This document shows, one piece after another, positions 12,606 through 26,700 of a stretch of 64,000 nt of DNA. The position numbers and the translations under genes are program-made. The notes below the pieces were generated by a model that was not told where the DNA came from, made no database searches, and saw only the letters and a program-made list of their open reading frames with translations. The DNA lies in assembly GCF_015832195.1 (NCBI RefSeq), contig NC_052046.1, forward strand, positions 38,406,911 to 38,470,910. Reading direction: 5' to 3'. Every line of letters begins with the position of its first letter. Position 1 is the first letter of the stretch. The DNA comes from Motacilla alba alba. Lineage: Eukaryota; Chordata; Aves; Passeriformes; Motacillidae.

Positions 12606-15600
12606 AGTGCAGATTCAATACCAACTATCTTTTTTCTGCAAAAGTACAAGAACCTTGCCTATCATCAGCAATGTTTCTTCCAGAAAAGTGCACTGAATCA
12701 CCGCAATATGCTTTCTTCATAACTGATTCTGCAGATTTTATTTGTAAGTCAATCAGGTGCCCAAGTTTTGTTTAATTGCTACATTTTTATTAATATTAAT
12801 TCAATGCATTTTAAAGGCTGCTGAGGCTGGAATTAAAAGGAGGTTGTTACTCTATTGAACATTGCTCCTTTAGGCTGACAAAAAGAATTCATCTTTTAAC
12901 CTGATGGCAATGAAAGACAGTGAATGAATCACTGCTTGAGGAAACCAATTTATTTAGTCACTGTGTCACGGTTATTTATTACTTATCAGCACATGCTGTT
13001 AGTTCAATTAAATACAAAAACCTGAAGTTCTCTTCCAGTCTTCTCCCCTTCTCAATTTTTAAAAACACACAACAAACCAGAAAAGAATGACTAGAATCTG
13101 CAGTGTGAAGGCTGAACCCCTTAAGTTTATTGTGCTTCTCTTGTTTTAATTAAACCCTGTTTATTAAATTTCTACAGCTAAAGTATGGGGATTATTAATC
13201 TTATTCAGTAGCTAAAGATATTAGTAGAGAGAGGACAAAAGGAAGAAATTAATAGTAAAATAGAGTATTGATGGCAACATTTTACCAAGAAAAATACAGG
13301 GAGCTGCAAAGAGCAACTATTTTCTCCCATCTGCTTACAAAGGAGTAAGAAATGAAATTCCTAATTTATATACATGTGCATGTATGGCATTTAGAACATT
13401 AGTCGTAAATGTATCCGCCATTTCACAATGTAGTCACAGATATATAAAACCAATCATATTCAGTTCAGTACCACCCTTCCTCCTGCTCTTTGTTTCCTGC
13501 ATGTTCCTTGTTTAAGACATCATGAGAGCAGAAAACAGAATTTTTGTTCCTCATGAGAGGATTCTCTGGTTTTTGATTAAAATTACAATTAACATGGGAA
13601 ACCTTTTTTTATTAATAGTATAAATATAAAAGGCAAAACAAATAATATAAATTTGAAACCTTCTGGTCTGAGGACAAAATGGCATTTGGAGATCTGCTTA
13701 GTAAGTACCATTGCTGAAATAACAATAAATTGAAGTTACTGCACCCAAAACCATTTTAGAAGATTAAAGGGATAGTCTGAATTGCAATTCCAACTACAGT
13801 TACACATCAGCTGTGTCAAACACTGCCTACTGATTCCTGACCCTGATTCTAGTTTGCAATGATAAGCATGTATTATATCCCAGCAATTTCAGGGGCTGCC
13901 ATTCATCACTGGACCTCACTTTGGGTAAATGAATTCCTTTTGGACAGCTGCAATTTAACGAAAAATACTGGCAACACTACTTTTCTACTGCAATAAGTGG
14001 AGGTATAATTAGGAGCCCAAGGGCTTCCTGTTCTCACCTCTTTTATTTTGTTTGGCTTCCCAATAGCAATTTTAGTGTTAATTTAGATGGCAGTGAAGTA
14101 ATATATTTTTGTTAAAAAACAGTCCGCTGAAAAGTGTTTCAGAGGCAGATCAGGCATTCACATATTTGACATGCAATTATTTTCATAAGACAATAAAAAT
14201 CTTAGTTAACATAATTCTCAGTTCTTAGAGATTTTTTTTTTATTAAAACAACACAAATTAGAAAAAGTAGAAGAAACAGGATTCACCAGGCTGGACTATA
14301 TCCAGCAAAACAGGCAGAAATGCCTGCAGAGCCTCATTATTCCTGCTAAGGACACAAGATTCATCAACCAGAAATTTAGTAAAACCATAATCTACTGATC
14401 CCTGTACCAGTTTATTTCACCAAAGTAGAGTCATTTACTTATGACATAAATATTACTTATAACATTTAATATTACTATTACTATTAATAGTAATTAGTAA
14501 TATTAAAGATTACTAATATTTAATATTATTTATTTTACTTAATATTAGTATGATAAGGTATGTATGGAGACACTCTCCAGGAACAACGAAAACACAGAAA
14601 TTTTCTTAATGTGCTCTCCTGCACTTTTTTTTTTAAACAATATGCAGATTAGTTAGTGGAAAAAGTGAAGAAACTCCACTATTATATGACTGAATGCTAA
14701 TATTTGGTAGGAAGAGACATATTTGAATGGTCTAAATTCTACCTAATCTTGATACCTGACTCTTTCTAATAGAGGTTGTAGCTCTTCAGAGGTATAAAAA
14801 CAATGTAAAAAGATAAGGTTCAGTACTTTAAAGAAAATTTATATTGCCTAAATAAGGTCCTCCTATAGTAAATGCTGCCTATTTTAACTTCCTTGGAACA
14901 GTATCAATAGCTCTTCAGCATTTCAATATAAAGATATATTCCATAAGACACATGTTTCTTTAAAGTACCATTTTTTACACATTTTAAAGAAGGGAATATA
15001 TCAATAGAGTTGTTTAGACCCACTAAGTGTTTAAAAGGTTTAGTAGAAATTGAGAATAGAAAATATATTACCCGCCTTTACAGTGGCAGGAGGTGACTTC
15101 AGTTGATTTTCCAATACTGCATCTACTTGGGCTCCAGTATACCTCTATGTCAATGCCCTGATGAGGCCTGGAAAGCAAGTTGGAGAAGATATCAAACAAT
15201 GCACCTCAGTTTTGTTTGGGATATAGAGCAAATGGCTTCCTAAAATGATAATTTAAGGAGTGCCATGTTTGTAGCAAAGCAATCTTACACCCTGTATCGA
15301 TGCGTGAACTGAGGCAGTCAAAGAAACAGGGGAACTAAAGCAGAAGGACTGGGATACGCAGTGTAACTGCGATGTGCTCTGTATAGAAAATCCCCCTTTA
15401 TGAAGAAAAAAATGCTACAGGTTGCTAAATCTTGATGAAGAGCAACCTACACGCTCCCAGTTCCAGCAAACAGGGTTATTGCATCCTAGATCTGAGGAGC
15501 CATGCTATGACTGAAGTAACCAGGTCTCAGCCTTTCTACTGATCTCATGATAATGAGAGCATCACTTTATTCTCCAACTTTTCAACTTTTTATCAAAGTA

Positions 15601-18600
15601 CACAGAAAATAAAGTTTCTTGGCTCCTGCACTATATTTGTCTAGATTGCAAGTCATTCCCCTTTACTATTCTTCTCCTGTTCACTTTATTATGTAGGGAA
15701 AAGAACTGCTTACAAGTTGTTTATAGAGTTTGGACTCTGCTCTTAGTACATTACTCTTTGAAATAGATATTGTTAAAGCAACACAGCCCCCTAGTGTGGA
15801 TGTAATCCAAAAGTTGAATTCACATACAATTATGAGGCACTAACTTTCACCAGACTACTTGTAGTAACAATTACACAGACTTCAACAAAAAACCTCTAAC
15901 TAAATGACGACACAAATGAAAAACCCAAAACCATGCACATAGAAAATCAACATCAGCCAATAATTAAGAATGTAGATTTAATAAAAATTTAATAGCTTAG
16001 ACAGTTTATATTTGGAGCAGTTCAGCTAACATTTTTGAGTGAAGATCTTCATGCTTTCAAAAAGACAGAATTAAGTCATGGACCTTATTTCTGATGCCTC
16101 GTATCTTAAGAACTGGAAGAACTTGTTCTTAAATGGGTTATCACTTATGTAATATAATCCAGCAGTTGGATTTTCACTATTTATTCTGTTGTGCCAACAC
16201 AGCAAATTCATTAAGAATGGTGCCCCAGGTGAGAAGCAGATGGGCAGGATTCCCTGCATGAGTAAGTTTCCTGATGTGGTTCTGTACATACCCACACCAA
16301 CACTAGCTGAACAACAGGTAGGGGAGGGGACCAGGAGACAGCCTGGGAATAAGCAACTACAGCAAAATGTATGCATGGTTCCTCAGCAGCATTCATATTT
16401 ACCGTGAATGTCTTTCCCAGTACTCTGTTTCTGTCTGCCTTTAAGGCTAGTGTCAACATACTTAGACTAAACACACTTTTCTAGCTGTGTGTCTTGTCCT
16501 GTGCTCCTCTAGCAACCTCAGAAGACTATCTGCATCTGCTCCACTCCCAGTGGATAGGCCTTCAATACAGTCATGCAGAACTGTACACAGTATCCCAGTG
16601 AAGTGAAGCTGAGACTTCTTAAGTAGGATTGACTGGAGTCTGGAAACACACGATGGAGTGCAAGGCTTTAAATTAGGCAATTCATGGTATGCAGAACCAT
16701 TAGATACAAAAAAAAAAAAGAAATTCAAGATTGACAGTAATCAACGATCCCAGGGACAAAAAGTTACCTTTACGCACTGTTTAAAAAAAATAATGATGTG
16801 ATGAATGAACAAATGAACATGTTCCATTCCCTGATTATATTTGGTTTGAGGCTTCTTTTCATGCTATTATTGGGCTGTATAATGCAATAAACATGTAATA
16901 TTTAAATTTTTGTGATCTTTCCTTACCTGACTACAGAGTCAGGTTAAGTGGTATGAGCAGTAATTTTTCTCCTCCTTTTATGTATTCTGTTTACACATAT
17001 CAATATTAATGCTAAAAAAGGGCCAGGAAACATGGGATTTCAGCCCCTCCTCCACAAAATCAAGTATTTTAACATCTATATATGACCACAAATAAGGTGT
17101 ACAAACTTTTTTCTTCTCTATGTATGTTGCAGATTGACTTAGCAATAAACATGAAGGTTTATACTACTGGGACTAAATTGCAGGACTTTATAATCAGTTT
17201 TTAATTTGGTGCCTATGCTCCTAAAGTTATGCTGTTCTTATGTTTCTGGATCAATTAACCACCTCATCTCCCTTCCTGACTCAAGGGCTTATTTCACAAT
17301 TAATCTTCAACTATCTTCTGTGAAAAGGGCATATTTACCAGTGTCACTGATCTCATAAAGCTAAATCAGTGTTTATAATTTTAAGATGGGCACGTAAAAT
17401 GACATATAATTAACTTACTATGCACTCACGCGCATAAAGCCTTTCTTCAGCTGATGTTTTTAGAGAATGCTTTAGCCACAGAAGGAAAAAAAACAACTTT
17501 AGTTACAGCAACTCCTTTTGTAAACATTATTTAAAGAATAATAGTGACAACCAAGCAACCATTTATATTTCTCTCTGTACATTTTGTCCCACTGCAAGGT
17601 TTCCCCAAGGTGGCTGCTATTTTTGAAACTGTGCTCCTTTAAATACAGATAAGGCTGCAGTAAAGTGCTATCCAGCTGACTCCTTTGGCAAGACTCACAA
17701 TGCAGCGCTGAACTGCTCGTGCTTCATCTGGCATCTCAACAGTATCCGGTTAAAACAGCAGCATCTTATATCACCTACACAGATTATCTGACTCCCTGTT
17801 TTTTCAAATACACTTAGAAACAATCTGTAGTTATCAGTGATCAAAATTTCATTTGCTAAAATTAACAATTACACTAATTTAAAACAGCAAAGAATATATT
17901 CTATAACATAGCTTAAAATAAAGTCTCTTAGGCAAAATACTTTTGAGAACAAATACTATATTGAAAAGTGTGTTACAAGTGGAATTAATTATTTTCTGTG
18001 GAAATATTTGTGATTCACTTCTCAAAACTGGCATCTTGAATTATATTTATTATTTTCTACGAAATCACCATAACAGCAAAGCCTCCAAACAGAGTTAAAT
18101 ACTTCTGAATCTCTGTGGAGTCATACTTTTTTATTCATCAAGTACACACACAATCAACCCTCCTCCTCCCCAAAAGATCTTTTTCACGCTGACCAACACC
18201 CAGTGTTTAATACCTGTTTCCTGACAAAATGGTTGATCGAAGCCCAGTAACACTATTTCAACGTTTCATAAATAATTCAATATATTTTATATAAAAATTG
18301 CCTGACCTTCCAAATGAAATAATAAATTTATTTTTCAAGGGCACATCACAGACATATTTAAAAGTGAAAAAGAAAACAGCTGTATAATAAATATTTTAAA
18401 TACACTGTATTTTTTTATCTCTTCAGTGATACAATTCAATGCAAGATCACATATAATTTAGCTGCTCTGTTTTTAACCTAAGCAGCAACAGTACAATATC
18501 CTAAAAATGAATTAGCACTTGAGTAACCAATCACATTAAGTATCTCACATGATTTTTTTTTATTTTATTTTTTATAAACAGCTTAACTGAATTTTCTTGG

Positions 18601-20321
18601 AATACTTCTCATCTTTTAATTTAAAATTTAATTAGGCTGTAATTACAAATCTCAGTCTTTTGCATAGTAAACCTGTTTCATCTCTGTCACACTACGTGTT
18701 AAAGTTAGCATTTGCAACTCCTTGGTACAGAGCTTGAAATAATACCCTTTAGTTCAACATGCTATAAAACAAACTTTTAAGGGTGACCTGGGAAACCAGT
18801 AGAAAAACAATAAATACCATACACCTCCACAAAGTAGTCAATAGAAGGCAATTACATTCTAGTTTATCATTACTTCCACCAGTATTTTTGTGCTGCCAAA
18901 CAAGTGAAATGTGTTGTTTTGCAACGTCACTGAATAAACTTCATACATGTGGCTTCTTCTGGTGATGCAGGAAATGCCCTTGCAAGCAAGATTTCACTTC
19001 CACAGCAGGCAAGGTGAAGTACTCAATACCAAGCACAGCTGCACTGAAGTGTATCTCTGAAATCTAACACAGCTCCACCAGCCTATGACTTTGTAAAAGA
19101 GAAAACAGCACACCTAAGTTTTGCCAGCTGTCCTTCTCTGATTACTTCTTTAGTTTCTCTGGACTCAAATAAAACACAAGTTCACCAAACACCAATTGAC
19201 CAAAGCCAACACCCACAGATTTTGAGACAGTAAAATTACCTTTTGAATTGTGTGTATATATTTTCACTTACAACCTTCATTTGCTACAAAATAATAGAAA
19301 AAATGTTGATGATGTGGATAGCACTAGAGTCAGGTGCACTTCACCCAAGTCACTTAGTAGAAGCACACTGTAATTTTATCAGCTGTATTTAATGAAGGTT
19401 TTAGTTTATTATCAAATTTACACTGCACTAACATTTTACAGTAATGTTGGTTGTAAAGGAAATCAACCGTACTTAAGAAATATACAAGAAGCTTGCTACA
19501 GAAAAGGGTTTAAAAGGAAACAGGAAAAAAAGCAAGGGAATAAAGAGAAGGAAGAAAAGGGATAAAATGGAAGAACAGAAAGAAAATTATAAACCTTAAA
19601 ATAATTCAAGACATAATATCTGAATAGACTAAGGTTTGCAGTAATATTACACAATAGTAGGGGAAATTATGTCTGCTACAGTTGCAAAGCATGTAACTGG
19701 CTTTCTAAGTAACAACCAAGGAAAATTAATGAATAAAAATACATAATACATTATTTTACTTAACAAAGAATACAATCGTAAACTTCATACCTTTAAAGAA
19801 AAAAATTGACATCTGCATGTGTAAACAAACACACAAATATTTTAATATGCTTTGATTACCAGCCAGATATAAAACCAGCACTAGTTCTAAAAAAATGAAA
19901 ATAATTTTAATTGTTGTAAGATATTATACCATGAAAATTAATTCTGGAATTCAATTTATTTATAAAGGAATACCTTGAAATGGATGAAAGTAAAATTTAT
20001 ATTTTAAAACCTCATAAATAATTAAATGCCTTTTCTAAAAAAGCATATTGAAATTAGGTGGATTTTCCTACTTTCAGAGGACATGACATGACTACATCAA
20101 CTGAATGTTAAAAGCTCGAGGTCTTCTGAATTGTTTGATTTGCTAAGTATTATGCCAAATATTCAAAAGAAAAACTTTGCAATTAGGAAGAAAGTCTGCT
20201 TTCTTCAGTTATAATACAAAAGATAAGAGTGGAGAAAAGCGACAAAACTACATGGCAGTGTAATAAACTGCTCTGTCTCTTTCAGGCACTTTCATAACTC
20301 TGAAAATAACATGTTCAACTG
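12606..20321. other. Gene desert downstream of CAAP1
   Basis: About 7.7 kb of strongly AT-rich DNA. I see no conserved exon or RNA gene and no CR1, so it is repeat-poor compared with the rest of the window. It contains the AT palindrome at 14,467-14,505 and a more complex stretch near 17,590-17,770 that could be a conserved non-coding element. The right part may include distal 3' UTR of CAAP1 if a far poly(A) site is used. Confidence 0.5.
14467..14505. repeat. Near-perfect AT inverted repeat
   Basis: Arms of about 20 bases (TAATATTACTATTACTATTA and its reverse complement with a single-base insertion) meet around TTAATA. Partial copies of the same TAATATT words continue to about 14,550. It could extrude a hairpin. 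No transposon ends or target duplications are seen. Confidence 0.75.
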
Positions 20322-20327
20322 TTTATT
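20322..20327 (-). terminator. CAAP1: Candidate CAAP1 poly(A) signal
   Basis: AATAAA on the minus strand, about 465 bases past the CAAP1 stop codon. It is the first canonical hexamer I noticed downstream of the stop. Others occur further on, for example near 19,954 and 19,398. The site actually used cannot be told from sequence alone. Confidence 0.35.
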
Positions 20328-20424
20328 TGAAAGGTAAAAATCCTTCCCTTTAGGAACTCAAATTTTTAAAAACTGACTATGCCTTTACACAAAACATGAC
20401 ATTTTAATTAGAATAACCTACACT

Positions 20425-20505
20425 ATGATGACTTAGGCCCCAAGAAGAATTAAGCAGCCTCAAATCTCTTCCTACCCTAACCATTCAATGATTCTACATT
20501 TCTAC
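20425..20505 (+). mobile_element. CR1 3'-tail remnant inside the CAAP1 3' UTR region
   Basis: TCTTCCTACCCTAACCATTC followed by AATGATTCTAC resembles the CR1 3' end on the plus strand. Only the last few tens of bases are recognisable. It lies antisense within the expected CAAP1 3' UTR. Confidence 0.45.
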
Positions 20506-20791
20506 AACAACCTTTCTAGAAGGCATCAGGTACGTGGCACAGCTCTGTATGTGGTGTGACTCCCCGAGCAGGTGACACAGCACAAGAACACCTCATCTCA
20601 GGGAAGCATCAACCACTGTGCATGGCATGGAAGCAGCACACTAAAGGCAACAAAACCACTGAACCACAGGTCAGGATACACAATATAGTCTGAATGAGGA
20701 ATGTCACACCCAACCCAAATGTACTGTAGCACTGAAGAGAACAGACATCACCTTCTTTGAAACAAATAGTGAAAATGAAATCTGAACAGCC

Positions 20792-23700
20792 TCAAGGATG
20801 TTTCTTTACATCACCAGCTTTCATCAGAGCCTTAATAGCTCTGGCCCTCATCTCAAGTTCCAGAAGTTCCAGCTGTTGTGCTGATGGCTGAACATCTTCT
20901 GATGGAGGAACAGCTAAGGTTGCTGCTTTGGGCTCCTTCGGGCTGGACTCTGCCAACCCCAGAATCTCATTCACACTCTTCTCAATGTCCTTCTGAAGGT
21001 CATCTATCTGGCCAGCTCCACTTCTGACAGTGCTCTCCTGCACATCTGGACCATCCTCTTCATTGCATGGGCCTTCTATGTCACTGTCATATGCATCTGC
21101 ATTTATGCTGAGGACATCACTATCTTCTCCCTTGCCTGTAACACAAACGTAACTATCATAGAGTTGCCTAAAAGAATTGTTTTTACCTCAACTTACAAAA
21201 TCACTTCCACTTAAAGTGTTACTCTGCAAATTAAGAGTGAAAAAAAATCTGGAAAAAAACCCATATGATAACCATCTCCTCTTGTCTCCTTCAACTTTTA
21301 AAGCTAATTTATAGAAGTCTTAATGCATCTTTATGCCATTCTAAAACAACATGCAGTACAGCAAAGCAGCAGTACCAGAAAAATTTATTCCCTCCTGTGA
21401 AGTTACATTACCTATTTTCCTAATTGAATTGCCAAAAATTTTATATTAAAGAAAGCTTTTGCAGTGAAAAACTGATTTTCATTTATCTCTTAAATAAACC
21501 TGATTTTCAGAATGCAACTTCAAAAATTACACTCAACTATGTTATGTATTTTAAGAGGAGTGGGACTCTAGTGAGACACAAGACTAAAATTTAATAGCAA
21601 CTCTACTTATAGTGCAACTACTCAGAATTTATCATTAGTCCCCCAGATGTATTTAACTCCAAGTAAAAAAATGGAGGAATTTAAGAATTTGGTTTTTAAT
21701 TGTGGCTGAAAGTTGGAGTGTATTTTTAAAAACATAATTAGAAGAGGCAGCTCAATAAAATAAAAGCAAAGCTCCTAACTGTCCTCTAAATTTGGCTGCA
21801 GCAAGACTTGCTTTTGACACACTGGCCTCAGAAGTTCACACTGTTTCAAGAGCTTTTGTAAATGTGGAAATTAAAAGCAGGATTGGTTCCAGCTTAAAAG
21901 AAATAATGTGTGGTCAGATGATGATAATGTTACTGATTACACAGACTTTATAATTATATTACTTTTTATTACTTTTGGTAATACCATTTTTACCATTTGC
22001 ACAGGAAAAACAAGGCTTTAGAAAAAATGTTATTCTTTTTTTTTAAAACATTTTAAATGCTTTATGGTACCTGTATGCAGTTGGTATTAATACATGAAAA
22101 GTGCCCCAAAAACCTTAGGAAGATCTATTTTTCTTGGGGTTTACAACATTCCTCCCATCCTGAGGGTGTGGAAAAAAAATCAATACTGACTACTTCGAAA
22201 GCTATAAATCCAATTTCTCTACTTAAAAACAAAAGGAGAGAGAAAAGGAAGATCAAAACAGCTCAAAATTGTTTAATGAGCAATAATAATATTTTTAAAC
22301 ACTAGGGTTTTGTTGATTTAGCATTGAAATTTTTTTGTATTATAGACACAATTCAGTTACTCACTTGTAACTAACTTGCAATCACTCTGTATCAGGCTGT
22401 GGTCATCACAACATTTAAGTTCAGATTTAAGAATTCTGCACACTCACCCTGAGAATGCACTCACACAGCCAAGGTATGGGGCACCTCAAAAATTCCAAAC
22501 AAAGCTAACAGGAAAGCAAATTCAGCTCATGAAAACACATATTAAGACATACAAAAGAAGTTTACAGATCACTTTTCACCTTTTTTTTAAAGCAAGATAA
22601 ATCACAATTTTGAAATTATAAAATCTGAAAGCCTAAAACATAAACAAAGCTACAAAAAATTCTCCTCAGAGCAGTGTGTACGAAAATTACTCATGAGATG
22701 AACATACAAGGGTCTTCTTTGATCCTAAGTAGTCTTGGTGTGTTTCTACCGTGACAGTAACCTATTTCCCATACCATCTAGTCATCTTTGAGCAGTATCT
22801 TTCTTACTTTACCTTGCCAGCCACAATGTATGAAAAAGATCAGAATGGGAAACAACAGGATTAAGAAACAGTAATTTTTCTGTCTTTCTTCACACAATCA
22901 GTCAGTGTTTACCTAACCTGCTGGTCAACCAAGCAGCATTCCCATGGATCAAAAAATCAGCTGCATTACTGGATCACAGTTCAAAGCCTGAAACTTAACA
23001 TCCGAGCCTGATCATCCTAATTCACTGCCAAAGTTAAACTGACCTGTACTGAATGTGGCTAGAATGGAGTTAATTTTCTTCACAGCAGAGTGCATGATGC
23101 TGCTTCTAGATTTGTTTCTGAAGCATGTTGATAACACACCAGTTTGGCTGCTGCTGAAGAGTGCTTGAACAGCCTCGGGGCTTCTCTGTTTCTCACTCTG
23201 ACACCACAGAGAGTAAAACGGGAGGCTGGGAGGGATGTAGAGCCAGGACAGCTGAGCCAAACTGATTTATGGGATATGCTCCACCATACAACACTGGCAT
23301 CTGCCTTCCCAAGTAACTATAATGCATGCTGAGTCTCTGCTTTCCAGGAAGCGGCTAAAAATCCGGCTGCCAATGGGAGCTTGTAACTAAGTCTCTGATT
23401 TTTCCTTTGTTTCAATGTACAGCTCTTGCTTCACTTATTGAAGAGTCTTTATATTGACTCATATGTTGTCCTCATTTTGTTTTGCTGATTGTCACCTTTA
23501 TCCCACTGGGGGACAAGAGATTGAGAGGTTGATAGGTGCCTTCTGCTGGCTAGGGTCAGCCCACCATAGGACTCCTTTTGCAATCAATTGGTCACATTAA
23601 GAAGGAAAAAATATTAAGTCATTCATGCCTGTCCTAGGCTTAGTAAAGATGAGAAGCTGGGCAGAACAACCTTGGATTCTATTTAGAAATTGGAACCTCC

Positions 23701-26700
23701 GAAACTGTGGAATTCAGTGTTCATTCAGGCTTTTTGGCCTACAGATGTTTAATGAGCTAACAGGCTTTCTTTCTCTCTTTTGCACCTGTGTTTTTACAGT
23801 AATAAGTATCATGGCTGGCATTTCTCATTATCTTTTTCACTTTGGTAACTTTTATTTTTTCCCTCATCTACAGTTGCAAAATTCATTTTAGCATACCTAA
23901 TTCCATTTTTAAATTTTCATTTTATCTACCTTTGCTTATTCTCTCTTCTTTTTCCCACAGCTTCTCAGGCTGCAGTGAAGGAGAATGACTGGAGTTACAC
24001 TTCCTAATCTATACAATATTCTCAAAAGTTCTTAAAAGCTGTGATCTTGAGTGGAGTCACTGTTATAGCCCAAAGCAATCATGATGCTGTGGTTGATTAA
24101 GTCATAAAAAACAACGATATCACTTGCAGTAACCATCAATTCCCTTTGATAACACAGAAGCGGAAGAAGTCTGCAGGAAATCTGTCAGTTCTAAGGTTCC
24201 TCCAATAGTACAACATACAACATTTAAAGGATTATTCACAGTCACAGCAACTCACACCTAAGAGTTTTGGCTCCTGTTATGTATGACTCTTTCCTTTCCC
24301 ATTTAACTCTTCTCACTAACTAATTCAGAAAAGAAACACGTTTCAAAAGTCATTCTAAGAGACATCTTTTAGAAAACATTCTAAATTGTGAAATAGCAGT
24401 TGCAAGAAGCAAATAAAGTTAGATCTTTGCAGAAAAGAAACTAATGTAGCTTAGAAGAATTTATGTTCTTTGACTGGAAAAGCTATTTCTGATCTTTCTG
24501 CTTAGAACCAGTCAAAATGAAAATAAACAGACAGAAACACCTATAGTTCTAGGGCTTCATGCACAAACTAATATTCGCAATTGTTATATGTGCCGATTTA
24601 ATAACTGGAATAAAACAAATACTACTGCAGGCTAAAAATACTGTTTTCTTGTGTAGAAAGTACAAATAGTGCACCAATAACTTATGAGCCTTTGCATTTT
24701 CTATCCTGCCAATCACTGTAGTACTTGAATGTCTCACAAGCTGCGTTTTGGCATTTAAGAAGAGAAAGTACGCAAAACAAAATACTCTTTCTCAAGGTAT
24801 GTTCATTCTCTGTTCACAAGAGAGCTGTCAGCTACCTGGAATTAGTCACTGGCCAACATCAAGAACACAAAATTTCAGCTTTCTCTACTACATACCTTGT
24901 TTTGATTCCTGACCTTCCAGCTTGCTGTCTTCTCTCAGAGAAGAAGTTGAGTCTATACTGTTGTCCTGTCTGGAAACAATTAAGAACACATTTTTGTCAC
25001 CAAAATTTAAAAATTTATCAGAACATTTTTTAAAAACTAAAAAACTATCAGGTGGTAGGCCAATAAGCCAGCTACAGTAGGAATAAGGGCAAAAGAAATA
25101 CAGAGAGCTAATCTGAGCACTCAAAAATTAACTTTTTTTTTGTTTTGCCTTGTGATACACAAGGATAAAGCAATTATTTCCACCGCACCCTTGCCTTTTA
25201 AAGTAACAATCTTCAACAGCTACAACTGAGGAACCACAGCTAACCAGTTATAAAGGAAAACCTCCTAATACTAGGAGCTTTTCTGTAAAACTCAAAATAA
25301 AATTGTCACACAATTAAATAGTTCGGAAAAATTATAATTTCTGCTGCACTTAAATACTATTTACTGTCTTACTTTGAAAGTAAAAAATTATTTTCATGAA
25401 ATTACCATCAGACCATCACCGACCTCTCCTAAACCAGAATCTCCTTGTTTTACAAAGGGATACCTTTTAAAATGAACCTGTTTACAACTCAGCTATTACA
25501 GTGTATTCACCACCCACATTTCTCTATTTCTCCTGCTTAAAGACTTCTATCCTTGATGTGTAGGATTTCAAGTCTTTACACAAGTGAAAGGAAGAGACAC
25601 TTCAGTGAAATGTTAATGTCCTCCACGTACTTCACATATACTAGTTACACAAACTGTGAAAATAAGGTAAAACGTACAGGAAGGGCACCGGTGGAATGAT
25701 CCAGAATCACAGGAAGAGTTCAATTGCCACATCCAGTGAGCATTTTGTCCATAGAATTGCCAAATTCCTAAACTGAATGTTAGAGTGTCACTGGCTTCAC
25801 CAGTATTAATATTGAATCACTGCAACTCTCCTGGCCATGGGAGCTTAACACTATAAAAAGGAAGCAGTATTCTGGTGTCACAAATGTAAATATAATGACT
25901 AACAGCTTGTTTCTCAGTAATGGCCTTTAGGGCTTTTCTGAAAGTGAAAATATATCTATTTTCCCCATGCTCTACAAGTTGTTTTTTTTTTCCCATGTGC
26001 CCAATGGTTTTATCAGGAGGAGGAACACTGTAATATTTCTAGACACCGTGGTCTGAGAGGCAGTTATTTTCATTTCTATTTCCTTTTCTGAAGCGGCAAA
26101 GGCTACATCAACAGACTCCCCTTTTGTCTCCCCCTTTTTTTTCAGCCATTGGAACATAAATGTGTAATGTATGATGCAATAACTCATTGAGGACAATAAA
26201 CAGGTCAATACACTTGCCTAGCAAAGCCCTGGACATGACCATGTCTGTTGTGCCCATTTATTGAGCCACACGGCTACACTAACTCCTTTTCCAAACGAGA
26301 TGAGAATAATTTAAATACACCCACACATGTGCCAGCAACTGCAAAGGGGACCACAGGTCAGAAGGGCCTACAGGACTGTGCTGCCAGAAATCAGACAGAA
26401 TTAAAAATGTACACCTTCTCCACGATTTTCAGTGTTATGCAGCTGTAAGTAGATGCTTGTAATTCACCAGCAAACCTCCAGCTAGTCTAGACAACAAACA
26501 GGATGCAAGGTCTGGGACTAAGGTATCAAACAGACGGTAAAATCAGAGGCAAAATTCCAAAAACAGACTAGGTTCTGCAAGTAGGCAAATTGAGGGGCAA
26601 TAATAGAACACTAGATACCCCACAGATGAACAGCATCAGCTACTAGGGACAATCACAGGCCTATACCTGCCATCAGAGAGGCCTGTATGCACAAGGATGT

